NCBI GenBank assembly: GCA_020433785.1
Contig: JAGRCC010000894.1
Coordinates: forward strand, 1-15,488
DNA from: Anaerolineae bacterium
GTDB lineage: Bacteria > Chloroflexota > Anaerolineae > 4572-78 > J111
Length of the DNA: 15,488 nt
Direction of reading: 5' to 3'
Shown in pieces: positions 6,582-13,939 of the stretch. Each line of letters begins with the position of its first letter. Positions within the stretch are counted from its first letter, which is position 1. A model generated the notes under the pieces. The model was not told the origin of the DNA. It made no database searches and saw nothing but the letters and a program-made list of their open reading frames with translations. The position numbers and the translations under genes are program-made.

Positions 6582-8693
6582 TTGCCGTTACCGGATGGGA
6601 TCGTTTTAGAAGATCGCTATCGTATTGATAAGCTGATGGCCGAAGGGGGGATGGGGGCCATCTATCAGGGTTTTGACAGCAAGTTAGTTATTCCGGTTGC
6701 CATCAAAGAAAACTTTTTTCAAACCCCGCAGGCCGTCCGTCAATTTGAGCAGGAAGCGCTCATTCTGGCTCGGCTGCAGCACCCCAATTTACCTCGCGTA
6801 ACAGACCATTTTAGCTTTGAAGGTAAACAGTATTTGGTCATGGATTTCATCGAGGGGCAAGACCTGTGGGAGATGTTCGAAGGTCAGGGGCTGCCGCTGG
6901 AGGAACGTCAGGCGCTGGCGTATATAATTCAAGTATGCGATGCAGTCAGCTACCTGCACCGGCAAAAACCCCCGATCATCCATCGCGACATCAAGCCGCA
7001 GAATATCAAAGTTACGCCGGATGGTCGGGCGGTACTGGTTGATTTTGGCATCGCTAAAGTGGTTGAAACCGACTCTCGAACGCGTACCGGGGCGCAGGCG
7101 ATTACGCCCGGTTTCTCGCCGCCAGAGCAGTACAGCGGTATGGGCACTACCCCTCGCTCCGATATCTATTCGCTGGGCGCAACGCTGTACGCGGTTATTA
7201 CCGGCAAGCAGCCGCCTGACAGTATCAGTTTGATGGCCGGCGGGGCTAAGTTCGAGCCACCCAATGTGCTGAACACACAGGTTAGCCGGCAAGTTTCAGA
7301 ACTAATCGAATACGCGATGCAGGTCAAGCCGGAGCATCGCCCGCCATCAGTGGATGCCTGGCAAAAGGATTTGCAGGCCGTTCTGGCCGGGCAGCCGACC
7401 TCACTCGAACGGGAAGAAGACCAAACCATTCTGATCGGCTCAACGACCCAACCCCACCAGGCTAGCGCTACCACCTCGCCGCCCCCTACGCCTACCACCA
7501 AAGTTGAAAAATCATCCGTGCCTGTACTTTGGATTGGCGTAGGTGTAGTCATTTTATTGGCCCTGGTCGGAGCGGCTTTTTGGTTAGGCCGCAGCGGCAG
7601 CAGTAATGAGATCGACACCCAGTCCATCCTGATTGCTTTGGCCGCCACCGCCACTGCCCAAGCCGAAACCGGAGCCGAGGAGCCGGGGATCGATCTCGAA
7701 GCGACGTTGGTGGCCCTGGCTGCTACCGCCACCGCTCAACAAAGTCAGGCTCAGTCCCAAAATCTGATCACCCCCACTAATACGCCGGCCCCAACGTCGA
7801 CGGCAACGGCTACATCGACTCTGGAACCAACGCTGACGCCTTCGCCGGCGCCGTCGCTGACTAATACGCCGCCGCCAACAACAACGCCACTCCCGTTGTC
7901 CACGCCGACGCCGTCGCTCACCCAAATCGCGTTTGCCTCAGATCGAGCCGGGTCATTTGATATTTATGTGATGAACGAAGACGGCAGCCAACCCATCCAG
8001 TTAACTGATACCTCCAATGAAGACGACCAATACCCGGCCTGGTCGCCGACCGGCGATCAACTTGCTTTTGCTCGCCGCGGCATTTTCGAGTCGGCGCTGC
8101 TCCAAAATATGACAATCTGGGTGATCGCAGCCGATGGCAGTAATCTGCGCCAATTGACTACGCAATCGAGCCAACCCGCCTGGTCGCCCGACGGCAGCCA
8201 ATTGGCAATAGCCGCTTCGGGCGATAATTTGGCCGTAGTTAACGTTGAAACCGGCCAGGGCCGCCAGCTTACCCCCAACGAGGGGTATCATCCTGATTGG
8301 TCACCCGACGGTAGCCAACTGGCCTTTGATGACCAAACCGACCTCTATCTTATCAATAGCGATGGCAACGGACTGTTTCAGGTGACCTCTTCTGTGGGTG
8401 ATGAAATCCAGCCGGTCTGGTCGCCGGACGGGGCCAAGTTAGCGTTTGTCGCCAACGGTGACCGCAATAACGAAATTTATGTAATCGATCTCAATACACG
8501 CCAGGCCACGCGATTGACCAATAATGGGGCTGATGATACCGAGCCGGCCTGGTCGCCGGACGGCTCACAGATCGCCTTCGCTTCCAATCGCAGTGGCAAC
8601 TGGGAAATCTATGTGATGAACGCCGATGGCAGTGACGTGGCCAATATCAGCAACCATCCGGCCAATGATCGTATGCCGGCTTGGGCCCCGTGA
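6582..8693 (+). CDS. Transmembrane Ser/Thr protein kinase with extracytoplasmic TolB-like (PD40) propeller, paralogue 2
   Basis: 703-aa paralogue of the preceding kinase with the same architecture. Kinase: AEGGMGAIYQG, VAIK (Lys42), HRDIKPQN (Asp136), DFG (Asp154); membrane helix about 315-336; two ALAATAT motifs; Thr/Pro-rich linker about 390-445; propeller from about 446 with six WSPDG-type repeats, the last degenerate (PAWAP). I chose TTG at 6582 because GGGAG lies 8 nt upstream and the N-terminus then matches the first kinase residue for residue up to Tyr13; the in-frame ATG at 6567 adds five residues and has no clear ribosome binding site. Kinase domains are very similar, propellers less so, which suggests duplication followed by divergence of the sensed ligand. 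It is preceded by its own promoter; no intrinsic terminator is seen between the paralogues. Confidence 0.93.
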   Translation: MPLPDGIVLEDRYRIDKLMAEGGMGAIYQGFDSKLVIPVAIKENFFQTPQAVRQFEQEALILARLQHPNLPRVTDHFSFEGKQYLVMDFIEGQDLWEMFEGQGLPLEERQALAYIIQVCDAVSYLHRQKPPIIHRDIKPQNIKVTPDGRAVLVDFGIAKVVETDSRTRTGAQAITPGFSPPEQYSGMGTTPRSDIYSLGATLYAVITGKQPPDSISLMAGGAKFEPPNVLNTQVSRQVSELIEYAMQVKPEHRPPSVDAWQKDLQAVLAGQPTSLEREEDQTILIGSTTQPHQASATTSPPPTPTTKVEKSSVPVLWIGVGVVILLALVGAAFWLGRSGSSNEIDTQSILIALAATATAQAETGAEEPGIDLEATLVALAATATAQQSQAQSQNLITPTNTPAPTSTATATSTLEPTLTPSPAPSLTNTPPPTTTPLPLSTPTPSLTQIAFASDRAGSFDIYVMNEDGSQPIQLTDTSNEDDQYPAWSPTGDQLAFARRGIFESALLQNMTIWVIAADGSNLRQLTTQSSQPAWSPDGSQLAIAASGDNLAVVNVETGQGRQLTPNEGYHPDWSPDGSQLAFDDQTDLYLINSDGNGLFQVTSSVGDEIQPVWSPDGAKLAFVANGDRNNEIYVIDLNTRQATRLTNNGADDTEPAWSPDGSQIAFASNRSGNWEIYVMNADGSDVANISNHPANDRMPAWAP

Positions 8694-8741
8694 CCGTCCT
8701 GATCGGTTTCGATACTCTAAAAGTGAGGCTCAATAGATTTG

Positions 8742-8820
8742 TCCACAGATTGACACTGATAATCACAGATTTTTGTCTCAAATTTGATACTATTTGTGAC
8801 CATCTGTGCCTATCTGTGGA
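8742..8820. repeat. Long imperfect inverted repeat made of CACAGAT units
   Basis: TCCACAGAT (8742-8750) and CACAGAT (8764-8770) are mirrored by ATCTGTG (8802-8808) and ATCTGTGGA (8812-8820). Arms of about 29 nt pair at roughly 23 positions, around a loop of about 20-30 nt. Each arm is itself a ~10-bp periodic series of degenerate (T)CACAGAT units. It lies between the second kinase gene and the convergent citrate synthase gene. From memory, CACAGAT/ATCTGTG-rich intergenic repeats are common in several environmental bacterial phyla; this could not be checked here. It may act as a transcript-end structure or a dispersed repeat. Confidence 0.6.
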
Positions 8821-8915
8821 TCCTTGTAGGCTTTTAATTAAAGCAGACTCTCAATAGACAGAGGCATCCTGAGTAGGCAAAGTTGTTTTGAAAGGCGCTT
8901 TGCAGCCCACCGATA

Positions 8916-10070
8916 CTAAAAGACCGGTTCTCGCTCCGGCCAGCGCCGCCCTTCCGCCCCTACATAAACGGCTTTGGGCCGGATGAGCCGGCCTTCGCGC
9001 TGCTGCTCGAAGGCATGGGCCGTCCAGCCACCCACCCGACCAACGGCGAATGTGGGCGTAAATAGGTCCGTGGTCAACCCCAGCCCGTGCAGCAGCAGCG
9101 CGGTGTAGAATTCGACATTGGTTTGTAAGTTTCGGCCCGGTTTGTATTCGGCCAGTAACTCCACGGCCACGGCTTCGACCCCGGTGGCCAGGTTATAGAG
9201 CGCCATATTGCCGTCAGCCTGGTAAAATCGTCTGGCTGCTGCGGCCAGAACCTCCGCACGCGGATCGCGGACTTTGTAGATGCGATGCCCAAAGCCCATC
9301 AACCGTTCGCCCCGTTCGATTTTTTGCCGGATATATGCCCCAGCCTGATCTACCGCCCCAATTTCAAAAACCATATCCAAAGCCGGTCCCGGCGCGCCCC
9401 CGTGCAGCGGCCCCTTCAACGCGCCTAACGCCCCCACAATTGCCGAGATCATATCGGACTGGGTCGAAATAATGACCCGGGCGGTAAAGGTAGAGGCATT
9501 AAAACCGTGTTCGATTACGGTGTTTAGGTAAGTTTCCAGGCCACGTGTGCGCTCCGGACTGGGGACTTCGCCGAAAAGCATATAGAGATAATTGGCCGCG
9601 TGGCCCAAATCGGCGCGCGGAGCGATGGGCGCCTGGCCTTGTTGTAGTCGCCAGTAAGTGGCGACAATGGTGGGAAACGCGGCCACTACGATGAGTGCGT
9701 CACGCTCTGGATTGCCGCCGGGATTTTTGTCGGGCGCGCCCAGGCTCAGCGAACTGGCTGCCATACGTAGGGCATCGATGGCCGATACCTTGGCTATCGA
9801 TGCGGCTTCGAGCAAATTCACGGTGGCCTCGGGTAGGGTGCGCTGTTCGATCAGTGCTTGCCGGAAATCGGCCAACTCTTGAGCGTCAGGCAGTCGATCG
9901 TACCATAACAGATAGACTGTTTCTTCAAAAGATGCGTTGGTGGCTAATTCCTGTAAAGGAAATCCGGCGATAGTCAACGTTCCGGCCTGACCATCGATCC
10001 GGCTTAGTTTTGTTTCGGCGGCAACAACGCCGTCTAAACCAGCTTTGATTGGATTATTTATGTGACTCAT
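8916..10070 (-). CDS. Citrate synthase / 2-methylcitrate synthase family, stand-alone enzyme (384 aa)
   Basis: Condenses acetyl-CoA (or propionyl-CoA) with oxaloacetate to citrate (or 2-methylcitrate), the entry to the TCA or methylcitrate cycle, in the cytoplasm. The length fits the short dimeric bacterial/archaeal type. Motifs: LHGGAPG (His223), GFGHRIYKVRDPRAEVL (His262) and TNVEFYTALLLHGLGL, where the catalytic position usually occupied by Asp in NVDFY is Glu320. C-terminal RLIRPKAVYVG is the usual CoA/dimer-end segment. From memory, NVE-type sequences occur in a citrate-synthase-2 (CitA-like) subgroup, so Glu may be a subgroup trait. Start ATG (10068-10070) has GAGG about 10 nt upstream. 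The gene is divergent from an HTH-fused citrate synthase, with overlapping promoter and palindromic sites between, implying co-regulation. Acyl-CoA preference cannot be read from the sequence. Confidence 0.93.
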   Translation of the reverse strand: MSHINNPIKAGLDGVVAAETKLSRIDGQAGTLTIAGFPLQELATNASFEETVYLLWYDRLPDAQELADFRQALIEQRTLPEATVNLLEAASIAKVSAIDALRMAASSLSLGAPDKNPGGNPERDALIVVAAFPTIVATYWRLQQGQAPIAPRADLGHAANYLYMLFGEVPSPERTRGLETYLNTVIEHGFNASTFTARVIISTQSDMISAIVGALGALKGPLHGGAPGPALDMVFEIGAVDQAGAYIRQKIERGERLMGFGHRIYKVRDPRAEVLAAAARRFYQADGNMALYNLATGVEAVAVELLAEYKPGRNLQTNVEFYTALLLHGLGLTTDLFTPTFAVGRVGGWTAHAFEQQREGRLIRPKAVYVGAEGRRWPEREPVF

Positions 10071-10091
10071 ATGGGGAAAACCTCATTTTAT

Positions 10092-10174
10092 ATTGATTGG
10101 TTTGTCAATGTTGATATGATTAACAATATAGCTAAACTGATTTATATTGTCAATATTGATTTTAAAATCAATAT
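10092..10174. promoter_or_regulatory. Cluster of TTGAT/ATCAA palindromes in the divergent citrate synthase control region
   Basis: Sites seen: ATTGA-N8-TCAAT (10092-10109); TCAATGTTGA (10105-10114), which recurs as the perfect palindrome TCAATATTGA (10150-10159) inside a 14/16 direct repeat 45 bp away; a 12-bp inverted pair with one mismatch (10119-10130 and 10143-10154); and a perfect 22-bp palindrome (10153-10174) formed by ATATTGATTTT and its reverse complement. They overlie the -35 elements of both promoters. They are candidate operators for a dimeric HTH protein, plausibly the HTH-citrate synthase itself. AT-richness raises the chance of accidental palindromes. Confidence 0.55.
10125..10153 (-). 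promoter_or_regulatory. Sigma70-type promoter for the stand-alone citrate synthase
   Basis: On the minus strand: TTGACA (10153-10148), a 17-nt spacer, TATATT (10130-10125). Transcription would start near 10118, giving a leader of about 48 nt that contains the TCAATGTTGA site. Confidence 0.65.
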
Positions 10175-10184
10175 ATTGTATGAT
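10156..10184 (+). promoter_or_regulatory. Sigma70-type promoter for the HTH-citrate synthase
   Basis: TTGATT (10156-10161), a 17-nt spacer, TATGAT (10179-10184). Its -35 is two bases from the -35 of the opposing promoter, and the 22-bp palindrome covers its -35 and spacer. Transcription would start near 10191, leaving about 105 nt of leader. Confidence 0.55.
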
Positions 10185-10213
10185 AGAAAACGTGACTAAA
10201 AATAAACGGTAAA

Positions 10214-10257
10214 GGGTAAAGGTTGGTTGTTTGGAAGGATACCCTCACCTTTTACCC
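10214..10257 (+). promoter_or_regulatory. Leader hairpin upstream of the HTH-citrate synthase
   Basis: GGGTAAAGGT (10214-10223) pairs with ACCTTTTACCC (10247-10257) with one bulged base, around a 23-nt loop. It lies in the predicted 5' leader, ending 26 nt before the AAAGGA ribosome binding site (10284-10289). No T-tract follows, so it is not a terminator. A regulatory or RNA-stability role is possible; it may also be a dispersed repeat. Confidence 0.35.
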
Positions 10258-10295
10258 GGTTATAGCTTTTTCCAACTACATTTAAAGGATGCAGC

Positions 10296-11519
10296 GTGAA
10301 CAGTAGTGGTTATCTTACCGCCAAAGAAGCGGCGGCTGAATTAGGCATCACATTATCGACCTTGTACTCTTATGTTAGTCGGGGGCTGATCCGCTCTGAG
10401 GTTGCCGACGAGTCGAAACGGACCCATCGCTATCGACGGGAGGATGTCGAAAGCCTGAAGGCCCGGCAGGAACAGCGGCTCAATCCGGCCAAAGCCGTTG
10501 AAGATGCGCTCCATTGGGGGACACCCGTTATGGAGTCATCGATTACGCTGATCGTCGATAATCGGCTTTACTATCGAGGGCACGATGTGGTTGAATTAGC
10601 CCAAACCCAGCCAGTGGAGGGGGTCGCCGCGCTCATTTGGGCCGGTGATCCGTTGGCGGCAGTGGCAGGGCTGTTAGAACCGGCGGGGGAGCCGTTTTCG
10701 CCGCTGCTTCAGGCGATTGCACTGCAAGTTAGCCATTTGCCTCCGGTGGACAAGTTTCAGATACTCCTACCTTTGGCTGGCGTCGATGATCTGGCTGCCT
10801 ATGATTTGAGGCCCGAAGCGGTGGCTCAGACTGGGGCGCGAATCCTGCATTTACTGGTGACGCTGGCGGTCAACGGCCTTATACCCCAGAAAAATATGGC
10901 TGTACAATTGCAGCAGCGCTGGGCCGCCGATGACCCGTCCGCGGCTGTGTTAATCAACGCGGCGCTCATTCTCTGCGCTGACCACGAGTTGAATGTTTCG
11001 TCATTTACGGCTCATTGTGTGGCCTCAGCGGGGGCAACGCCATATCAGGCGGTGATAGCCGGATTGGCAGCATTGCAAGGAGTCAAGCACGGGCGCAGCA
11101 CTGAGCGCGTTGAGGCCTTTTTGAATGAAGCCCAGGCCGCCCGCCAGGTTGAGGCTGCGGTGGCTGCTCGTCTTAAGCGCGGCGAGGGGATACCCGGCTT
11201 TGGCCATCCGCTATATCCCGCTGGCGATCCACGCGGGCAGTATTTATTAAATTTACTCACGACTCACTATCCGTACACGCCAACGATCAAATTAGCCGAG
11301 CAGATTACAGAGGCAGCTTTGGCGCTCATTGGCGAACGACCCAATATCGATTTTGGTTTGACGGTGCTGGCTCGGGCGCTCAACCTACCCGCCGGCGCAC
11401 CGATTGCGCTCTTTGCTTTAGGGCGGACTATTGGCTGGATCGGCCATATCATCGAGCAGTATCAGCTTGATCGTATTATTCGGCCTCGCGCCCGGTATGT
11501 GGGTGAACTGCCGAAGTGA
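10296..11519 (+). CDS. Citrate synthase-like protein with N-terminal MerR/excisionase-type HTH (407 aa)
   Basis: Residues 6-60 form a MerR/HTH_17-type DNA-binding domain: YLTAKEAAAELGITLSTLY (helix-turn-helix), then SRGLIRSE and HRYRREDVE, the wing-like segment before a basic linker. Residues about 75-405 are a citrate synthase fold. The catalytic positions are present: KHGRSTERV (His265), GFGHPLYPAGDPR (His304) and PNIDFG (Asp352); IIRPRARYVG closes the protein. Departures from the norm: Gly-Gly after the first His is Gly-Arg, and Pro follows the second His. Citrate synthases are dimers, so the fusion would present two HTHs, suitable for palindromic DNA. It may be an enzyme that regulates genes, or a regulator that senses oxaloacetate or acyl-CoA. 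Start GTG (10296) has AAAGGA 6 nt upstream. HTH-citrate synthase fusions are known in databases, but I know of no established function. Confidence 0.9.
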   Translation: MNSSGYLTAKEAAAELGITLSTLYSYVSRGLIRSEVADESKRTHRYRREDVESLKARQEQRLNPAKAVEDALHWGTPVMESSITLIVDNRLYYRGHDVVELAQTQPVEGVAALIWAGDPLAAVAGLLEPAGEPFSPLLQAIALQVSHLPPVDKFQILLPLAGVDDLAAYDLRPEAVAQTGARILHLLVTLAVNGLIPQKNMAVQLQQRWAADDPSAAVLINAALILCADHELNVSSFTAHCVASAGATPYQAVIAGLAALQGVKHGRSTERVEAFLNEAQAARQVEAAVAARLKRGEGIPGFGHPLYPAGDPRGQYLLNLLTTHYPYTPTIKLAEQITEAALALIGERPNIDFGLTVLARALNLPAGAPIALFALGRTIGWIGHIIEQYQLDRIIRPRARYVGELPK

Positions 11520-11606
11520 ATGAACCATAAGGCACAACGATCAGTCTCTCTTTTCCTTTTAAGCTCCATCTTTACCATTTACATACATAACTTTTATATT
11601 CAGCTC

Positions 11607-11634
11607 TAAAGAATAATTGAATATTGATCGATAA
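11607..11634 (+). promoter_or_regulatory. Sigma28 (FliA)-like promoter candidate before the chemoreceptor gene
   Basis: TAAAGAAT (11607-11614), a 12-nt spacer, ATCGATAA (11627-11634), compared with the known consensus TAAAGTTT-N11-GCCGATAA: six of eight matches in each box. It is 44 nt upstream of the start, and chemoreceptor genes are classic sigma28 targets. The region is AT-rich, and no flagellar gene is visible, so a chance match is possible. Confidence 0.3.
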
Positions 11635-11678
11635 TACTGAGGAAAATAACTCAACTCCACCAATAGAGAGGTTTATGT

Positions 11679-13805
11679 ATGAAGATCAATATTCAAAACA
11701 AATTGCTGGGCGCTTTTATGGTCACCTTAGTCATATTTGCCACGGTATCAGCCTTTAACTACAAAGCGCAGAAGGATAGTGTGCAGGCGTTTAAGCAGGT
11801 AGAAGATACCCACCGTGTTATGGAGCTGACTGATAATGCCCTTTTGCAACTCATTAATATGGAAACCGGTTTTCGTGGGTATCTTTTAAGTGGCGAAGAT
11901 TCTTTTCTTGAGCCATATCGCAACGGTAAAGCCGAATTTCAAAAAGCTATTGCCGAATTACAAACCTTAACCGCCGATGATCCGGTCCAACTTGAACGCT
12001 GGGCTAAAGTTGACGAGCTAGCCCGTAGCTGGGAAGAAGTGTGGACCGCAAAAGGAATTGTGCTACGGCAGGAAGCAAACGCTGGTAAGGTCGATCTCCA
12101 GACTATTTCTGATTACGAAGCTTCGGGAGGGGGCAAGACATACATGGACAACACTCGCGCCGTACTGTCAGAAGCTAAGCAGGATGGAGTGGATTGGCTT
12201 ATTAAGGCTCAGGCCGACAATGAGACAGCCATTGCTCTGATGAGTCAAATTACGGTTTGGGGTACAGTTCTGGCAGCCGTCGTTGGCTTCGCGCTCATGT
12301 TCATTTTAGCTCGATCCCTGTCTGGAGCGGCCCGACAGGTGGCTAATATAGCCGATGGCATCGCTAGAGGTGAACTGGATCACTCAATCAATATAAGCTC
12401 TAACGATGAGATGGGCGAGATGGCGGCTTCTTTCCAGCAGATGGTTGATTACTTGCAAGAAATAGCGATAGCCGCCAGAGGTCTGGCTCAAGGTGATTTG
12501 ACGGTTGAAGTTAAACCCCAGTCGGAGCGGGATATATTGGGTAATGTCTTCCAGCAGATGATCAGGGATCTGCGTCAATTGATCGGTCAGGTCACCGATA
12601 ATGCGGTTAATGTCGGCGCTACTTCGGCCCAGCTTTCAATAAACGCTGGCCAGACTAGAGAAGCGACTACTCAAATTGCCACTACGATGCAGCAGGTAGC
12701 GTATAGCAACGCTGAACAGGCCGATAGCATCACTCGCACCGTCTCTTCGGTGGAACAGATGCGTCATTCCATTGAGAAGGTGGCGATTGGCGCTCACGAA
12801 CAGGCTCAAGCCGCCAATCTCACTTCGACCGTGGTCAATCAAATCTCTCTGGCAATTGAGCAAGTAGCCGGAAATGTCGCCTCTGTCACCGGCGAAGCCA
12901 CTAATGCGGCTCAAGCGGCTCGGGCCGGAGCCAAAACGGTGGATGATACAATTAAAGGTATTGAGGTTATCAAATCTAAGGTGGGCCTATCTGCCGTCAA
13001 AATCCAGGAGATGGGGCAACACTCCAACCAAATCGGTTTGATTGTTGAAACGATTGAGAATATTGCTTCTCAGACTAATCTGTTGGCTCTAAATGCCGCT
13101 ATCGAAGCGGCTCGAGCCGGTGAACAAGGCAAAGGCTTCGCTGTCGTTGCTGACGAAGTGCGAAAATTGGCTGAAAAATCCGCCGCAGCCACCAAAGACA
13201 TCAGCAGCTTGATCTATGCTATGCAGCACACAGTCGCAGACGCCATCCAGGCTATGGACGATGGCACTCGCGAAGTTGAAGGGGGGGTGGCTCGCGCTCA
13301 GGAAGCCGGTCAGGCTTTGGCTACTATTATCAATGCTGCTGAAACGGTCGACCGGCAGGCCACGGCAGCTTTAACCGCCACACGTCAGATGAATGATTCC
13401 TCAGTAGAATTGATGAAGGCGATGAACCGGGTAAGTAGCGTGGTCGAAGAGAACACAATCACTACCAAAGAAATGGCCGCCAGTGCTGAGGAAGTGAGTC
13501 AGGCCATCGAAAATATTGCCGGTCTTGGTGAAGAGAACAGCGCCGCTGTTGAAGAGGTGAGCGCCAGTACTGAAGAAATGAACGCGCAAGTTGAAGACGT
13601 TACGGCTTCCGTTAAATCATTAGCCGAGATGGCTCAAGGCCTAACGCAATTAGTTGGTAAATTCAAGTTGTCAACACAAGACAAACCTCAGAGCGAGCCA
13701 ATGGTCGTTTCGAACGTCGCGGGCACTCAGAGTTACTACAAAAACGGTTCCCATGTGTCTGCATCCAGGCCATTACCCGTCGGCGTGGGTTATAGTAAAA
13801 ACTAA
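11679..13805 (+). CDS. Methyl-accepting chemotaxis protein with CHASE3 sensor and tandem HAMP (708 aa)
   Basis: Transmembrane chemoreceptor that would signal through CheW/CheA. TM1 is at residues 9-28; a periplasmic/extracytoplasmic helical sensor at about 35-185 resembles CHASE3 ([20 protein letters not shown]); TM2 at about 191-211; two consecutive HAMP domains at about 212-265 ([10 protein letters not shown]) and 268-320 ([10 protein letters not shown]); then the long coiled-coil signalling hairpin. Its tip is the highly conserved [19 protein letters not shown] (Gln465 on) followed by [19 protein letters not shown]. Glu/Ala-rich heptads such as [20 protein letters not shown] are likely methylation regions. 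There is no C-terminal NWETF-like CheR tether. ATG at 11679 has GAGAGG 7 nt upstream. No che or motility gene is adjacent, so the partner pathway is unknown. A terminator follows at 13873. Confidence 0.95.
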   Translation: MKINIQNKLLGAFMVTLVIFATVSAFNYKAQKDSVQAFKQVEDTHRVMELTDNALLQLINMETGFRGYLLSGEDSFLEPYRNGKAEFQKAIAELQTLTADDPVQLERWAKVDELARSWEEVWTAKGIVLRQEANAGKVDLQTISDYEASGGGKTYMDNTRAVLSEAKQDGVDWLIKAQADNETAIALMSQITVWGTVLAAVVGFALMFILARSLSGAARQVANIADGIARGELDHSINISSNDEMGEMAASFQQMVDYLQEIAIAARGLAQGDLTVEVKPQSERDILGNVFQQMIRDLRQLIGQVTDNAVNVGATSAQLSINAGQTREATTQIATTMQQVAYSNAEQADSITRTVSSVEQMRHSIEKVAIGAHEQAQAANLTSTVVNQISLAIEQVAGNVASVTGEATNAAQAARAGAKTVDDTIKGIEVIKSKVGLSAVKIQEMGQHSNQIGLIVETIENIASQTNLLALNAAIEAARAGEQGKGFAVVADEVRKLAEKSAAATKDISSLIYAMQHTVADAIQAMDDGTREVEGGVARAQEAGQALATIINAAETVDRQATAALTATRQMNDSSVELMKAMNRVSSVVEENTITTKEMAASAEEVSQAIENIAGLGEENSAAVEEVSASTEEMNAQVEDVTASVKSLAEMAQGLTQLVGKFKLSTQDKPQSEPMVVSNVAGTQSYYKNGSHVSASRPLPVGVGYSKN

Positions 13806-13872
13806 GGCAAATATAGTCGATCTTAGATTGCTTAGCTCAAATTTAGCAACCCAAGCTGAAACAGATGAAAGT

Positions 13873-13901
13873 AAAAAAGCCACAATGAGGTGGCTTTTTT
13901 T
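13873..13901. terminator. Bidirectional intrinsic terminator between convergent genes
   Basis: GCCAC (13879-13883) and GTGGC (13890-13894) enclose a 6-nt loop. The stem is extended by six A residues on the left and T residues on the right (13895-13901). Read on either strand it gives a stem followed by a U-tract, so it can end both the chemoreceptor transcript (+) and the membrane-protein transcript (-). Confidence 0.9.
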
Positions 13902-13939
13902 ATTTCAGTCATTTGGTCTACTGAATAAATAGTCGAGAG

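Noticed and set aside
6789..7925. Long minus-strand and alternate-frame ORFs inside the second kinase gene
   Set aside because: They are antisense or frame shadows of a repetitive, GC-biased coding region; their translations are low-complexity Arg/Ser-rich and show no domain.
8690..8857. Open plus-strand frame from a GTG overlapping the second kinase stop
   Set aside because: It reads through the CACAGAT repeat hairpin, has no ribosome binding site and no recognisable protein features.
8877..8903. GCAAAG/CTTTGC inverted repeat after the stand-alone citrate synthase stop
   Set aside because: Only six pairs with a 15-nt loop and no T-tract on the minus strand, so too weak for a terminator.
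11520..11609. 29-codon ORF starting directly after the HTH-citrate synthase stop, with a hydrophobic stretch
   Set aside because: No clear ribosome binding site of its own, AT-rich low-complexity composition, and it runs into the candidate chemoreceptor promoter. It could be coupled by the TGA-ATG junction, but support is too thin to annotate.
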